From Cytobacillus sp. S13-E01 (GTDB taxonomy: Bacteria > Bacillota > Bacilli > Bacillales > Bacillaceae_L), in the NCBI RefSeq assembly GCF_029193815.1, contig NZ_JARFVC010000026.1:1-53357 (forward strand): a stretch of 53,357 bases of DNA, given 5' to 3'. Under the pieces are notes generated by a model. That model worked only from the letters and a program-made list of their open reading frames with translations. It ran no database searches and was not told where the DNA came from. Made by a program: the position numbers and the translations under genes. Positions 26,578 to 35,590 of the stretch are shown one piece after another; position 1 is the first letter of the stretch; each line of letters opens with the position of its first letter.

Positions 26578-27747
26578 ATGAAAAATATAAACCATAAACG
26601 AACTATTTTCACCTCAATACTTTGTTTAACATTAATTATTTTAACTTCTTATTTATTATTCTCTATGTACAAACAAAACAAGAGTTTATCAGCAGATCCT
26701 ATTGCTTTTCCGGTTGCAAATCACTCTTTTAAAAAAAGCGAGTTCTTTTATAAAACCTACTCTACTTCACTCAGCCTGGCTGCAGTAGGTGACATTCTCA
26801 TACATAGTACTGTGTATACTGATGCTATGACCGGAAATGGATACGATTTTAAACCACAGCTCGCAGGTGTGAAGGATTTATTAAGAAATGCTGACCTAAC
26901 GATTGCAAATCAAGAAACGATAACTGGAGGAACTGAAATTGGTCTTTCGACATATCCACAATTTAATAGCCCCTATGAAGTTACTGATGCCCTTTATGAT
27001 GCTGGTGTGGATATTGTATCAATTGCCAACAATCATACATTGGATCGTGGTGAACAGGCAGTACTAAACGCTACAGCTTATTATGACAAAATCGGTATGG
27101 AATATGTTGGTGGATATAGAGATGATAAAGATAAACAAAGAATTAGAGTGCTAACTAAAAATCGAGTAAAGGTTGCTTTTCTTTCTTATACATATGGTAC
27201 GAATGGCATTCCAGTTCCTACTGGAAAGGAATATCTAGTCAATTTAATCGATATTGATGCAATGAAAAAAGATATTGATGTTGCTAAAAAGAAGGCGAAT
27301 GTTGTTGCAGTAAGTTTGCACTGGGGAAATGAATACCAAATGCTTCCTAATGATGAACAAAAACAACTTGCGACCATGCTCGCAAATGCGGGTGTAGATA
27401 TAATCATTGGACATCACCCACATGTTCTACAACCAATGGAATGGATCACGAGAGAAAATGGTGAGCAAACCTTTGTGGCGTATTCTTTAGGGAATTTCCT
27501 TTCAGGACAAATTAAAGATTATAAAGATATTGGTGGTGTCCTAGAGATTGAAATAAAAAAAGAGTTTAAAAACAATAAGTCTTTCATAAGTCTTCAAAAC
27601 CCAGAATTTATACCAACATATGTTGCTAGTACTAATTTAAAAAAGTTTCGAGTGATCCCCCTAGAAAGTGTTACTACATTTGGATCAAGCTACTCATCCT
27701 CAATTTTTAACGAAATCGAGGACCATATGCAACAATGGTTAAACTAA
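26578..27747 (+). CDS. CapA family protein (poly-gamma-glutamate/PgsA-like, metallophosphatase fold)
   Basis: 389 aa. The signal-anchor helix at residues 13-31 (TSILCLTLIILTSYLLFSMY) puts the rest outside the cell. The CapA domain shows LAAVGDILIHSTVY, NQETITGG, SIANNHTLDRGEQAV, LHWGNEYQ and IIGHHPHVLQPMEW, which are metal-ligand motifs of the family. It is commonly annotated as poly-gamma-glutamate biosynthesis protein, but no pgsB or pgsC lies nearby, so that role is not supported. It is more likely an envelope metallo-hydrolase of unknown substrate. Stands alone. Confidence 0.85.
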   Translation: MKNINHKRTIFTSILCLTLIILTSYLLFSMYKQNKSLSADPIAFPVANHSFKKSEFFYKTYSTSLSLAAVGDILIHSTVYTDAMTGNGYDFKPQLAGVKDLLRNADLTIANQETITGGTEIGLSTYPQFNSPYEVTDALYDAGVDIVSIANNHTLDRGEQAVLNATAYYDKIGMEYVGGYRDDKDKQRIRVLTKNRVKVAFLSYTYGTNGIPVPTGKEYLVNLIDIDAMKKDIDVAKKKANVVAVSLHWGNEYQMLPNDEQKQLATMLANAGVDIIIGHHPHVLQPMEWITRENGEQTFVAYSLGNFLSGQIKDYKDIGGVLEIEIKKEFKNNKSFISLQNPEFIPTYVASTNLKKFRVIPLESVTTFGSSYSSSIFNEIEDHMQQWLN

Positions 27748-27840
27748 AATGGGAGTCCGGTAATCAAACAGCTTCCATATTACCTGATATCTATAAAGCA
27801 TTGGGTCTAAGAAAGTTTTAAAATGTTCACCTCTTATTCA

Positions 27841-27870
27841 TTGTATACGATTAATAACATTATATATAAT
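27841..27870 (+). promoter_or_regulatory. Sigma-A promoter of yneR
   Basis: TTGTAT (27841-27846), 18-bp spacer, TATAAT (27865-27870). The -10 ends 33 bp before the yneR start codon. Confidence 0.7.
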
Positions 27871-27903
27871 AGAAGTAGACCTCATAAGGAAGGTGTTAAC
27901 CTA

Positions 27904-28200
27904 ATGCAATTTACAATATCAGACAAGGCTGCTAAGTGGTATAAAAGTGAATTAAACTTATCGGATGGTAACGAGGTGAGATTCTATGTACGATATGGTG
28001 GATACAGCCCCATACAAAGCGGTTTTTCACTTGGTGTAAGTATTGATGAGCCAGAAACACCTGCTATTCAGGCAGAGGAAGAGGGTATTACCTTCTTCGT
28101 GGAAGAAAAGGATCTTTGGTATTTTGATAATCACAACTTAAATATTTCATATAATGAGAAAAAGGCTGAACCTGAATTCACCTACTCAAAAGCAAATTAA
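27904..28200 (+). CDS. yneR: HesB/YneR family protein
   Basis: 98 aa from ATG 27904, preceded by AAGGAAGGTG; the longer frame start at 27823 lies ahead of the promoter. MQFTISDKAAKWYKSELNL, GNEVRFYVRYGGYSP and SGFSLGVSIDEPE match the YneR group of the HesB/IscA fold. The three cysteines that IscA uses for Fe-S clusters are absent, as in B. subtilis YneR, so cluster assembly is not expected. Function unknown. It has its own promoter and a strong terminator shared with yneQ. Confidence 0.88.
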   Translation: MQFTISDKAAKWYKSELNLSDGNEVRFYVRYGGYSPIQSGFSLGVSIDEPETPAIQAEEEGITFFVEEKDLWYFDNHNLNISYNEKKAEPEFTYSKAN

Positions 28201-28203
28201 AGT

Positions 28204-28238
28204 AAAAAGTGATTCCCTAGCCTGAGGAATCACTTTTT
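28204..28238. terminator. Bidirectional terminator yneR/yneQ
   Basis: AAAAAGTGATTCC (28204-28216) pairs with GGAATCACTTTTT (28226-28238). The yneQ stop codon lies at its right edge. Confidence 0.92.
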
Positions 28239-28548
28239 ATTTTTGTAAATCCAAATTAAAACGCCGTAAATGGTCAGATAAACCTTCTGCCAATAGAATT
28301 TCTTTTTGTCTATCCCCGAGCAAATCAAAATGAGGGTATGTATCTCTTACGTGCATCCATTCTGGCTTTAACCCGTATTTTTCACCCCAGCTAACCAATC
28401 TCTCTATATTAGAACAACCTACCTTTGTAACGGTTTTACAATCGGGAAAACGTGGATCGAACCAATAGTGTGTCAAAAAAGAAATGCGGCCTAATAAAAC
28501 CTCTTGTTTCCAGGACTCTAGTTCGCTTTTCTTTATACCAAATGCCAT
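28237..28548 (-). CDS. yneQ: YneQ family protein
   Basis: 103 aa, like B. subtilis YneQ (99). It has no membrane segment or known catalytic motif; WFDPRFPDCKTVTKVGCSN and RDTYPHFDLLG are conserved-looking parts. Its ATG overlaps the yneP stop (TAATG), so translation is coupled. Role unknown. Confidence 0.82.
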   Translation of the reverse strand: MAFGIKKSELESWKQEVLLGRISFLTHYWFDPRFPDCKTVTKVGCSNIERLVSWGEKYGLKPEWMHVRDTYPHFDLLGDRQKEILLAEGLSDHLRRFNLDLQK

Positions 28549-28976
28549 TATTCCACACCCGTTTTTTTAGCATTCTCATAAGCTGCATGCCAATCAGGAT
28601 AAAGCTTTCGAATTTGAATTGGTCGAAACGAACCCTTTTTCACACATACATGCGTAGATGTTGCAACCACAGCAGCCTCGTCATTTGGAGTTACTATTTC
28701 ATAACCGTAAATAACACGTAATCCATCATAATGTTCAATCCATGTAGTAACCTTTGCTATGTCCCCGTACCGTAACGGTTTTTTATAGGAAACCTGAATA
28801 TCTATAACAGGAGAAATAATCCCTCCCTCTTCCATCGCAGCATAGCTAAAACCTAAATCCTTAATAAGCTGTGTTCGACCTAGTTCCATCCATACTAGGT
28901 AATTACCATGATAAACAACTCCCATTTGATCCGTTTCAGCATAACGTACTTCAATCTCTTTTTTACTAATTAACAT
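28548..28976 (-). CDS. yneP: Acyl-CoA thioesterase YneP (hotdog fold)
   Basis: 142 aa. The 4-hydroxybenzoyl-CoA thioesterase signature RYAETDQMGVVYHGNYLVWM is at residues 11-30, with Asp16 as probable catalytic residue. The remainder (VSYKKPLRYGD, RVIYGYEIV, ATSTHVCV) follows the hotdog fold. It should hydrolyse acyl-CoA or aromatic-CoA thioesters in the cytoplasm. It starts the yneP-yneQ operon. In B. subtilis it lies next to tlp, as here. Confidence 0.9.
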   Translation of the reverse strand: MLISKKEIEVRYAETDQMGVVYHGNYLVWMELGRTQLIKDLGFSYAAMEEGGIISPVIDIQVSYKKPLRYGDIAKVTTWIEHYDGLRVIYGYEIVTPNDEAAVVATSTHVCVKKGSFRPIQIRKLYPDWHAAYENAKKTGVE

Positions 28977-29087
28977 GATGCGATCCCCCTATAACAATAT
29001 CTTTTGTTTCTCTGAATTTGATAATACAATAATATTTTCTTATCGTATCATATTGGACAATAATTAACGATTTGTTTACATTATAAA

Positions 29088-29112
29088 AGACCAAACTTTT
29101 AAAGTCTGGTCT
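29088..29112 (-). terminator. Terminator of tlp
   Basis: AGACCAGACTTT and AAAGTTTGGTCT form a stem on the minus strand with one mismatch, then TTTATA. It begins 6 bp past the tlp stop. Confidence 0.8.
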
Positions 29113-29118
29113 AACTTT

Positions 29119-29352
29119 TTATATATTTCCGCTTTGACGGTCACTTGCTTCATCCTGGATTTCGCTTCTCATTGCTTCAATACTTTCTTCACGACGATGA
29201 TTCTTTGCCTCAATTGCAGTTTTTTCCTCTCCAGAAGCAAATTGGATTGTTTCTTGGGATTCTTCGATGTTCTCAATCGTGTTTTGCACCATGTCTTGGA
29301 GTTTTTCTACGTTATCACTACGATCATCTGGTTTAGGCCTATTGTTTGTCAT
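29119..29352 (-). CDS. tlp: Thioredoxin-like small acid-soluble spore protein Tlp
   Basis: 77 aa, hydrophilic, no cysteine. It matches Tlp by its start TNNRPKPDDRSDNVEKLQDM, the helix NIEESQETIQFASGEEKTAI, and RREESIEAMRSEIQDEA. Despite the name it lacks the thioredoxin CxxC; it is a forespore protein. AGAGGAGGATTT precedes the ATG. In B. subtilis it is the second gene of a sigma-G-dependent sspN-tlp operon; here a terminator and repeat separate the two. I could not identify a convincing sigma-G promoter. Confidence 0.93.
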   Translation of the reverse strand: MTNNRPKPDDRSDNVEKLQDMVQNTIENIEESQETIQFASGEEKTAIEAKNHRREESIEAMRSEIQDEASDRQSGNI

Positions 29353-29435
29353 GAGTAAATCCTCCTCTAGAAACGTTATAGTACATAAATATTGTGCTTC
29401 AAAAGAAGTAAATTATGAGTTTAATGTTTTAGATA

Positions 29436-29596
29436 AGAAAAGCGCAGGGAGACCGCCTTTTTGGCGACAAGCATAAGACGAGCCCTGACTGAAGGCGTTT
29501 TTTGCCTTCGGGAAGGGCTTGGCTTATACCATAGAGCCGGGTGGCGCCCGGAGCTAGACACAAAAAACCAGGTGAAAATTTTATACTTTCTTTCCT
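29436..29596 (+). repeat. Intergenic repeat, full copy
   Basis: AAGAAAAGCGCAGGGAGACC, then CGACAAGCATAAGACGAGCC, hairpin GAAGGCGTTTTTTGCCTTC, GGCTTATACCATAGAGCCGG, GGCGCCCGGAGCTAGACACA and tail AAATTTTATACTTTCTTTCC. It is nearly identical to 47445-47605. Nested inverted repeats allow a cruciform. It abuts the sspN terminator and lies between tlp and sspN. Confidence 0.9.
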
Positions 29597-29622
29597 TTAA
29601 AAAAGGACGTACAAGACGTCCT
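29597..29622 (-). terminator. Terminator of sspN
   Basis: AGGACG and CGTCCT (29617-29622 and 29604-29609) with TTTTTT after it on the minus strand; 14 bp past the sspN stop. Confidence 0.8.
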
Positions 29623-29635
29623 CTTAAAATTGAAA

Positions 29636-29779
29636 CTATTCACCTTTAGTTTGAATCACTTGTGGGTGGTGCCCCGATTTATCTTGCATTTGCTTACCTT
29701 TGTTTCCACCAAACCCGCGAGATTGAGTACCTATTGTATTATTTTTGAACTGGTTATATTGATTTTTTTGATTTGACAT
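29636..29779 (-). CDS. sspN: Small acid-soluble spore protein SspN
   Basis: 47 aa, too short for most gene callers. AGGAGGAG precedes ATG 29779. The sequence has the SspN pattern NTIGTQSRGFGGNKGKQMQD, then KSGHHPQVIQTKGE. It is a minor forespore SASP, and its position upstream of tlp agrees with the B. subtilis sspN-tlp operon. It has its own terminator, so tlp probably needs a separate promoter in this genome. Confidence 0.9.
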   Translation of the reverse strand: MSNQKNQYNQFKNNTIGTQSRGFGGNKGKQMQDKSGHHPQVIQTKGE

Positions 29780-29860
29780 GAAATATCTCCTCCTCCCTTA
29801 CATTATCACCAGAGAGGATATCCTTCATGTATAAAGTAAATTGGTAAAAAAATCTTCCCT

Positions 29861-29992
29861 TTATTCAGCTTTACCAAGCATTCTTCGTTCAATTTTAGCT
29901 TCTATTTTATCCATTGCGTCTTGGTCTTTTAATAATTGTTTTTTATTCTCCAATACAAGCTCTTCAAATGATTGCTTTCTGATTTTTCTCAA
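29861..29992 (-). CDS. fbpB: FbpB family small basic protein
   Basis: 43 aa, start TTG 29992 after AGGGGTGAT. The N-terminus MRKIRKQSFEELVLENKKQL is diagnostic of FbpB-family proteins, and the rest is a charged helix ending KIERRMLGKAE. In B. subtilis FbpB helps the small RNA FsrA in iron-sparing and is Fur-repressed. A palindrome that resembles a Fur-family box lies 53 bp upstream. The gene is normally missed because it is short and starts with TTG. Confidence 0.82.
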   Translation of the reverse strand: MRKIRKQSFEELVLENKKQLLKDQDAMDKIEAKIERRMLGKAE

Positions 29993-30044
29993 AATTATCA
30001 CCCCTTTATCAACTATTGTAATATTAATAATTCCCAAAAAACGA

Positions 30045-30057
30045 TGTAATTATTACA
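30045..30057. promoter_or_regulatory. Fur/Zur/PerR-like box upstream of fbpB
   Basis: TGTAAT-T-ATTACA is a perfect 6-1-6 inverted repeat, the core shape of the TGATAATNATTATCA family. It does not discriminate Fur from Zur or PerR by eye. Confidence 0.5.
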
Positions 30058-30084
30058 ACTTTGTGAAAATTAATTTAAATTTAT

Positions 30085-30300
30085 AAGAAAGACGCAGGGC
30101 GAACGTTCTCGAGGAACATCGACATCGGCACATCCTGTGAAAAGGCAAGCATAAGATGAGCCCTGACTGAAGACGTTTTTTACCTTAGGAAAGGGATTGG
30201 CTTATGACCTCAGGTCCGATGGCGCCTGGAGCTAGACGTAGATAGACAGAGATACGAAGTTATACACAACCTTACAATTTTATAAATTCCTAAACAATAA
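30085..30300 (+). repeat. Intergenic repeat, long copy with 3' extension
   Basis: AAGAAAGACGCAGGGCGAAC, AAGCATAAGATGAGCCCTGA, ATGGCGCCTGGAGCTAGACG and then AGACAGAGATACGAAGTTAT and ACACAACCTTACAATTTTAT. From 30211 on, roughly 95 bp are nearly identical to 20742-20832. The right end meets the acnA terminator directly. Confidence 0.9.
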
Positions 30301-30338
30301 AAAAGGCAGGATTGTGAACAATCACAATCCTGCCTTTT
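30301..30338 (-). terminator. Terminator of acnA
   Basis: AAAAGGCAGGATTGTG pairs with CACAATCCTGCCTTTT over 16 bp around AACAAT. It lies 17 bp past the acnA stop codon. Confidence 0.95.
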
Positions 30339-30354
30339 CGCTTTTATGCTAAGT

Positions 30355-33063
30355 TTATGCTTTAAGTTTGTCACGTAGGACCATTTGCAGGATACCGCCA
30401 TGACGATAGTAATCAATTTCAACTTCACTATCAAAACGAACAAGTACTTCAAATTCTTTTTTGTTTCCTGCTTCGTCTGTAGCAGTAACCTTAACAAAGT
30501 CACGAGGTTTAACAGTCTCATCAACTGCAACTTCGATTGTTTCTTTACCTGATAATCCTAAGCTTTCAGCACTTTCACCTTGTTTAAATTGAAGTGGTAA
30601 AACACCCATTAATACAAGGTTACTTCTGTGGATACGCTCAAAGCTTTGGGCAATAACAGTTTTGATTCCTAATAGGTTAGTTCCTTTTGCTGCCCAGTCA
30701 CGAGAACTTCCCATACCGTAGTCATTTCCAGCAATAACAACTAGACCAGTGTTATCCTGTTTATATTTCATACAAGCATCATAGATAGAGGTTACTTCAC
30801 CAGTTGGCCAGTGTGTAGTGTAACCACCTTCAGTACCTGGTGCAATTTGGTTTTTGATACGGATATTCGCGAAAGTTCCACGCATCATAACTTCGTGGTG
30901 ACCACGACGTGAACCATATGAGTTAAAGTCACGAGGTGACACTCCACGCTCTTGTAAGTAACGGCCAGCCGGAGTATCTTTTCCGATTGAACCTGCAGGA
31001 GAAATGTGGTCTGTTGTTACAGAATCTCCAAATTTACCTACAACTCGTAAACCACTTAACGGTTTTACTTCGCCTGGTTCAGCTGATAATTCTTCAAAGA
31101 ATGGTGGGTTTGCAATGTAAGTTGAATCATCATCAAATGTATAAAGAGCATCTTCATTTGTTTCGATTGCATTCCAACGAGCATTGTCATCAAATACAGT
31201 CTCATATTCTCTACGGAATAGCTCTGGAGTTACTGTCGTTTTAACAGCCTCTTTTACTTCCTCCATTGAAGGCCAGATATCGCTGAAAAATACATCGTTT
31301 CCATCTTTATCTTTCCCTAAAGAATCGTTTTGTAGATCGATGTCTACTGTTCCAGCTAGTGCATATGCCACTACTAATGGTGGTGAAGCAAGGTAGTTAC
31401 CTTTAACTAGCGGGTGAATACGACCTTCAAAGTTACGGTTACCTGAAAGTACTGATGTCACTAATAGGTCATTTTCAGCAACAGCTTTTTCAATCTCATC
31501 CAATAACGGACCAGAGTTACCGATACATGTAGTACAACCATATCCAACTGTGTTAAAACCAAGTTGCTCTAGGAATGGAAGAAGTTTTGCATCTTCTAAA
31601 TAACCTGTAACAACTTTTGATCCTGGTGCTAAAGATGTTTTAACATATTTAGGTACTTGTAAGCCTTTTTCAACTGCTTTTTTCGCAACAAGTCCTGCCC
31701 CTAACATTACATAAGGGTTAGATGTATTTGTACAGCTAGTGATTGCAGCAATCGCTATTGCACCAGTCCTCATATTCGTTTCGTCACCATTGTTAAATGT
31801 AACAGTGATTTCTTTATTAATATCATCTGCAGTTAAACCAAAGCCTTGGTTACCTGTAGTAGTAAGTGCAGTCGTAAATGATTCTTTCATTGCTGAAAGA
31901 GGGATTAAATCTTGAGGACGTTTGGGTCCAGAAAGATTCGCTTCAATTTCAGATAGATCAATTTCTACTACCTTCGTGAAGATTGGATCTTCAAGATCAG
32001 GAGTATAGAATAAACCATTTGCTTTAGAGTACTCTTCAACTACTTTAACTTGCTCTTCATCACGGCCAGTTAAACGAAGGTATTCTAATGCTTCTCCATC
32101 AACTGGGAAGAATCCACAGGTAGCACCATATTCAGGAGCCATGTTTGAGATTGTCGCACGGTCTGCAAGTGGTAATTGAGGAACACCAGGTCCAAAGAAC
32201 TCAACGAACTTACCAACAACACCTTGTTGACGTAATACTTGCGTCACTTTAAGTGCGAGGTCAGTTGCAGTTGTTCCATTTGGAAGTGCACCAGTTAATT
32301 TTACACCGATAACTTCTGGGACTGGGAAATATGATGGTTGTCCAAGCATTCCTGCTTCTGCTTCAATACCACCAACACCCCATCCAAGTACCCCGATACC
32401 ATTGATCATCGTAGTATGTGAGTCAGTACCCACTAGCGTATCTGGGAATGTTTCAAATTCACCATTTTCGCCTTCAACAGCATGAACAACATTTGCCAAG
32501 TACTCAAGGTTAACTTGGTGCACGATACCTGTTGCAGGTGGAACTGCACGGTAGTTATCAAATGATTTTTGTGCCCAGCTTAGGAATTTATAACGTTCAG
32601 CATTTCTTTCAAATTCTAAATCCATATTAAATGCTAATGAATCAGCAGAACCAGCTCTATCAACTTGTACTGAGTGGTCGATTACTAGATCAACTGGAAT
32701 TTCTGGGTTAATTTTATCAGGGTCTCCACCAATATCAGCCATTGCTTTACGTAAAGAAGCTAAATCAACTACAGCTGGAACTCCTGTAAAATCTTGTAGA
32801 ATTACACGAGATGGTTTAAAAGGAACATCTACCTCTTTAAGTTCATCAGTTCCCCATTTTGCTAAATTTTCAACATGCTCTTTTGTAATGACTCTGCCGT
32901 CAACTTGACGCAATACAGATTCTAGTAAAACCTTGATTGAATAAGGTAAACGAGAAACCTTTCCAAGATTAGCGTTTTCAAGAGCCTGTAAGTTATAGTA
33001 ATTATAAGTTTTGCCATTCACCTGGAATGATGAACGCGCATTAAAAACATCTTGTTTTGCCAT
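30355..33063 (-). CDS. acnA: Aconitate hydratase
   Basis: 902 aa (CitB in B. subtilis, 909). It converts citrate to isocitrate through a [4Fe-4S] cluster. Cluster cysteines are in [16 protein letters not shown] and [16 protein letters not shown]. The C-terminal swivel domain has [20 protein letters not shown] and [21 protein letters not shown] 33063 after GAGGGGG is chosen; the 14 codons before it lack a site. In iron-free form it binds iron-responsive RNA in B. subtilis. The gene is convergent-free and divergent from sspO, as in B. subtilis. Confidence 0.97.
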   Translation of the reverse strand: MAKQDVFNARSSFQVNGKTYNYYNLQALENANLGKVSRLPYSIKVLLESVLRQVDGRVITKEHVENLAKWGTDELKEVDVPFKPSRVILQDFTGVPAVVDLASLRKAMADIGGDPDKINPEIPVDLVIDHSVQVDRAGSADSLAFNMDLEFERNAERYKFLSWAQKSFDNYRAVPPATGIVHQVNLEYLANVVHAVEGENGEFETFPDTLVGTDSHTTMINGIGVLGWGVGGIEAEAGMLGQPSYFPVPEVIGVKLTGALPNGTTATDLALKVTQVLRQQGVVGKFVEFFGPGVPQLPLADRATISNMAPEYGATCGFFPVDGEALEYLRLTGRDEEQVKVVEEYSKANGLFYTPDLEDPIFTKVVEIDLSEIEANLSGPKRPQDLIPLSAMKESFTTALTTTGNQGFGLTADDINKEITVTFNNGDETNMRTGAIAIAAITSCTNTSNPYVMLGAGLVAKKAVEKGLQVPKYVKTSLAPGSKVVTGYLEDAKLLPFLEQLGFNTVGYGCTTCIGNSGPLLDEIEKAVAENDLLVTSVLSGNRNFEGRIHPLVKGNYLASPPLVVAYALAGTVDIDLQNDSLGKDKDGNDVFFSDIWPSMEEVKEAVKTTVTPELFRREYETVFDDNARWNAIETNEDALYTFDDDSTYIANPPFFEELSAEPGEVKPLSGLRVVGKFGDSVTTDHISPAGSIGKDTPAGRYLQERGVSPRDFNSYGSRRGHHEVMMRGTFANIRIKNQIAPGTEGGYTTHWPTGEVTSIYDACMKYKQDNTGLVVIAGNDYGMGSSRDWAAKGTNLLGIKTVIAQSFERIHRSNLVLMGVLPLQFKQGESAESLGLSGKETIEVAVDETVKPRDFVKVTATDEAGNKKEFEVLVRFDSEVEIDYYRHGGILQMVLRDKLKA

Positions 33064-33299
33064 ATGTATTACCCCCTCATGAATATAGTAGTATAATTTC
33101 AACAAAATGTCGAAAAATAACCTTTTTCGAAAAATATCCTACGTGAATATATTAATACATTGATATACATAAGTAAATAACAAGAAAGTTATTGGTTGTA
33201 ATAAGTTTTTCTTATTTTAGTTCTTAATTTGCGTCCTTATATTTAACCATACATTTTTTATGGTAGTTTAACTAAAACTACCTTATGGAGGTGATTAAT

Positions 33300-33449
33300 A
33301 TGGCTAAAAGAAAAGCAAACCATGTTATTCCTGGAATGAATGCTGCGAAAGCACAAGGTATAGGTACTGGCTATAACGAAGAATTTTCAAATGAACCTCT
33401 TACAGCAGAGCAGCGCCAAAATAATAAAAAACGTAAGAAAAATCAATAA
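33300..33449 (+). CDS. sspO: Small acid-soluble spore protein SspO
   Basis: 49 aa: [20 protein letters not shown], then [20 protein letters not shown] and a basic end. This is the SspO (CotK) pattern. TGGAGGTG precedes ATG 33300. It is a forespore protein under sigma-G in B. subtilis and is divergent from acnA there too. It is followed directly by a terminator, so the downstream sspP is a separate unit, with a minus-strand gene between them. Confidence 0.93.
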   Translation: MAKRKANHVIPGMNAAKAQGIGTGYNEEFSNEPLTAEQRQNNKKRKKNQ

Positions 33450-33460
33450 ACGACAATATT

Positions 33461-33485
33461 AAAACCCGCCATTCGCGGGTTTTTA
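33461..33485 (+). terminator. Terminator of sspO
   Basis: AAAACCCGC and GCGGGTTTTT flank CATTC; 11 bp past the sspO stop. Confidence 0.88.
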
Positions 33486-33496
33486 CTTTATATACA

Positions 33497-33787
33497 CTAC
33501 TCATTATTAATATCAGATACAATCGATTGTAAATCATCTTGAAATTGCTGTAGTTGGTCACGTTGTGTATCAGATGCAACCTCTAGCGCATTAGTAATTT
33601 GTTGCACAGCTTCATTTACTTCATTTTTTAGGCGTTTCAGATGTACGCCATAATCAGGGTCATCTTTTACAATATTTTCATAAATGTCCTTTGCTTGGTG
33701 GGTACCTTGTTGTGCAGCTTGAAAAGCTTGTTGTTTATCTTTGCTATATGGCAATAGTGTCAACTCCTTCTCGGTGTAAAACTTCAT
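33497..33787 (-). CDS. Hypothetical protein (96 aa), helical
   Basis: A soluble, acidic, mostly alpha-helical protein; heptad-like spacing of hydrophobic residues from about 50 to 96 suggests a coiled coil (LKRLKNEVNEAVQQITNALE). It has no motif or membrane segment. GAAAGCTAGT-type sequence upstream is a poor ribosome site, so the start is uncertain. It lies between two spore-protein genes and might be sporulation-related; this rests on position only. Confidence 0.6.
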   Translation of the reverse strand: MKFYTEKELTLLPYSKDKQQAFQAAQQGTHQAKDIYENIVKDDPDYGVHLKRLKNEVNEAVQQITNALEVASDTQRDQLQQFQDDLQSIVSDINNE

Positions 33788-33881
33788 TTACTAGCTTTCC
33801 TAAAACCTGATAAAACATTCGATTTGTTTTCGAATAAAAATAATCAATTATATCATCCTATTGGTAAAGGAGGGATAACAA

Positions 33882-34028
33882 ATGGCTGAAAAGAATACAT
33901 TTAAGGATATTCGAAAAAATGCTCCAAAAGGTCATAATCCTGGACAACCAGAGCCTCTAAGTGGTTCAAAAAAGGTAAAAAACCGTAACCATACAAGACA
34001 AAAGCACAATCAAGGCCATGATATGTAA
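33882..34028 (+). CDS. sspP: Small acid-soluble spore protein SspP
   Basis: 48 aa: [40 protein letters not shown], closely matching SspP (CotL) of B. subtilis. AGGAGGGAT precedes ATG 33882. It is a forespore protein. In B. subtilis it forms an operon with sspO, but here a terminator and an opposite-strand gene separate them. Confidence 0.94.
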   Translation: MAEKNTFKDIRKNAPKGHNPGQPEPLSGSKKVKNRNHTRQKHNQGHDM

Positions 34029-34043
34029 AAAATAGATAGTTGT

Positions 34044-34069
34044 AAAAAGCCGCAATTATGCGGCTTTTT
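34044..34069. terminator. Bidirectional terminator sspP/selA
   Basis: AAAAAGCCGC (34044-34053) pairs with GCGGCTTTTT (34060-34069). The selA stop codon overlaps its right edge, so it ends both genes. Confidence 0.93.
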
Positions 34070-35489
34070 AGAATTGATCTTTGAAAATGGAAACTAAAAC
34101 CTGAATCTCCTCTTCTGTAATTGTACGAAAATCTAATAACAACATGTCGTTTTTCACTCTCGCAATAACGGCCGGACTAGTCTGCCTTAACTTCGATGCT
34201 AACTCTTCAACAGTTATTGATTGAGGCCTAATTGCAACGACATACGTTGGCAGAACAACATCTGGCATTGTCCCTCCTCCAACCTGAGAAAAATCTTCTA
34301 GTATCGCAATATCATAATAAGAGGTTACCTGATTTAGTAATCCGACGAATTTTTGAGCACGCACCTTAATTTCGCCTTTGGTATCAGTGATATCCCTTAT
34401 TGCTGGAATGGTTTTAGCATATTCACCACCACGTAGGTAAGCCTGTAAGGTTGCTTCTAATGCGGCAAAGGTCATTTTATCGACGCGCAGTACTCTAGCT
34501 AGCTGGTGTTTTTTTAATTTATCAATTAAAGCTTTTTTACCTGCAATAATACCCGCTTGGGGGCCCCCTAAGAGTTTATCGCCACTAAAAGAAACAAGGT
34601 CTGCTCCATGTTGAAGGACCTCAGCAACGACTGGTTCGTCACCCACCGAGTACTGTTTATAATCGAATAACACACCGCTTCCTAAATCCTCATAAAAAAT
34701 AACTTGCTCTTTATCATTGCAAAGCTCAACTAATTCCTTTGTCTCTACTGATTTAGTAAAACCAATCGTTTTAAAGTTACTAGTGTGTATTTTCATAATC
34801 ATAGCAGTATTTTCATCAACAGCATTTTCATAGTCATAAAGATGTGTCTTATTTGTCGTTCCAACTTCTATCAAATTAGCCCCGCTTTCTTCCATAATGG
34901 ACGATATTCTAAAAGAGCCTCCAATTTCAATAAGTTGACCACGAGAAACAATAACATTTTTATTGTTTGCAAAAGCTCGAAGAATAAAGTAAACAGCTGC
35001 AGCATTATTATTAACAACCATTGCCGCCTCTGCACCTGTTACCTTTATAAGCAAATCTTCAATGATATCATGCCTGGAGCCACGGGTTCCTTTTTCTAGA
35101 TTATATTCAAGATTAGAATAGCTTCTTGCAACATTTACAACTTGAGAAATGGCTTCTTCACTTAATCTTGCTCGTCCTAAATTGGTATGTAACACTGTTC
35201 CCGTTGCATTTATCACTTGACGTAAATAGGTTTCATTAAATTTCCCACATGCTTTTTCTACATCATTAAATAGGTCATCCATTATCACTTCTTTAGATGG
35301 ATTCAAATCTTTATATATTCCCTTTAAAAGCTCGTTTCTTATCCTTTGTATATGCTCTTGGATCAGCTCTGTTAATAGCTCAGCCGATAAGCTGTATGAG
35401 ATAATTAGGTTTTGAAATCTATCGTCATTTTGCAATTCATGTATTGGTGGTAAATGTCTTACTGCCTCTTTCACGCTGAAATCCTCCAC
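34068..35489 (-). CDS. selA: L-seryl-tRNA(Sec) selenium transferase
   Basis: 473 aa, normal length. A PLP enzyme that converts seryl-tRNA(Sec) to selenocysteyl-tRNA(Sec) using selenophosphate. The fold-type I features are NATGTVLHTNLGRARLS, VVNNNAAAVYFILRAF, HTSNFKTIGF and the PLP lysine Lys305 in SFSGDKLLGGPQAGI. Its start lies close to that of divergent cotM. It is physically separated from selB by cotM and the selenoprotein gene, so the sel genes are three or four transcripts rather than one operon. Part of the Sec module with selC, selB and the SelW-like client. Confidence 0.95.
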   Translation of the reverse strand: MEDFSVKEAVRHLPPIHELQNDDRFQNLIISYSLSAELLTELIQEHIQRIRNELLKGIYKDLNPSKEVIMDDLFNDVEKACGKFNETYLRQVINATGTVLHTNLGRARLSEEAISQVVNVARSYSNLEYNLEKGTRGSRHDIIEDLLIKVTGAEAAMVVNNNAAAVYFILRAFANNKNVIVSRGQLIEIGGSFRISSIMEESGANLIEVGTTNKTHLYDYENAVDENTAMIMKIHTSNFKTIGFTKSVETKELVELCNDKEQVIFYEDLGSGVLFDYKQYSVGDEPVVAEVLQHGADLVSFSGDKLLGGPQAGIIAGKKALIDKLKKHQLARVLRVDKMTFAALEATLQAYLRGGEYAKTIPAIRDITDTKGEIKVRAQKFVGLLNQVTSYYDIAILEDFSQVGGGTMPDVVLPTYVVAIRPQSITVEELASKLRQTSPAVIARVKNDMLLLDFRTITEEEIQVLVSIFKDQF

Positions 35490-35590
35490 ACCTTGTGATA
35501 TTTACTTTATTATACCATCCTCACCCTTAAAGCACGTATGTAAACAACTTGAATATGATAAGTATAGTAATTTGCTTGGAGGTTAAGTTG

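Noticed and set aside
29461-29649. Small gene inside the repeat
   Set aside because: The frame is created by the repeat sequence itself and is not conserved between repeat copies.
30210-30530. Coding frame over the repeat and acnA 3' end
   Set aside because: It crosses the repeat and the acnA terminator and has low-complexity, non-protein-like sequence.
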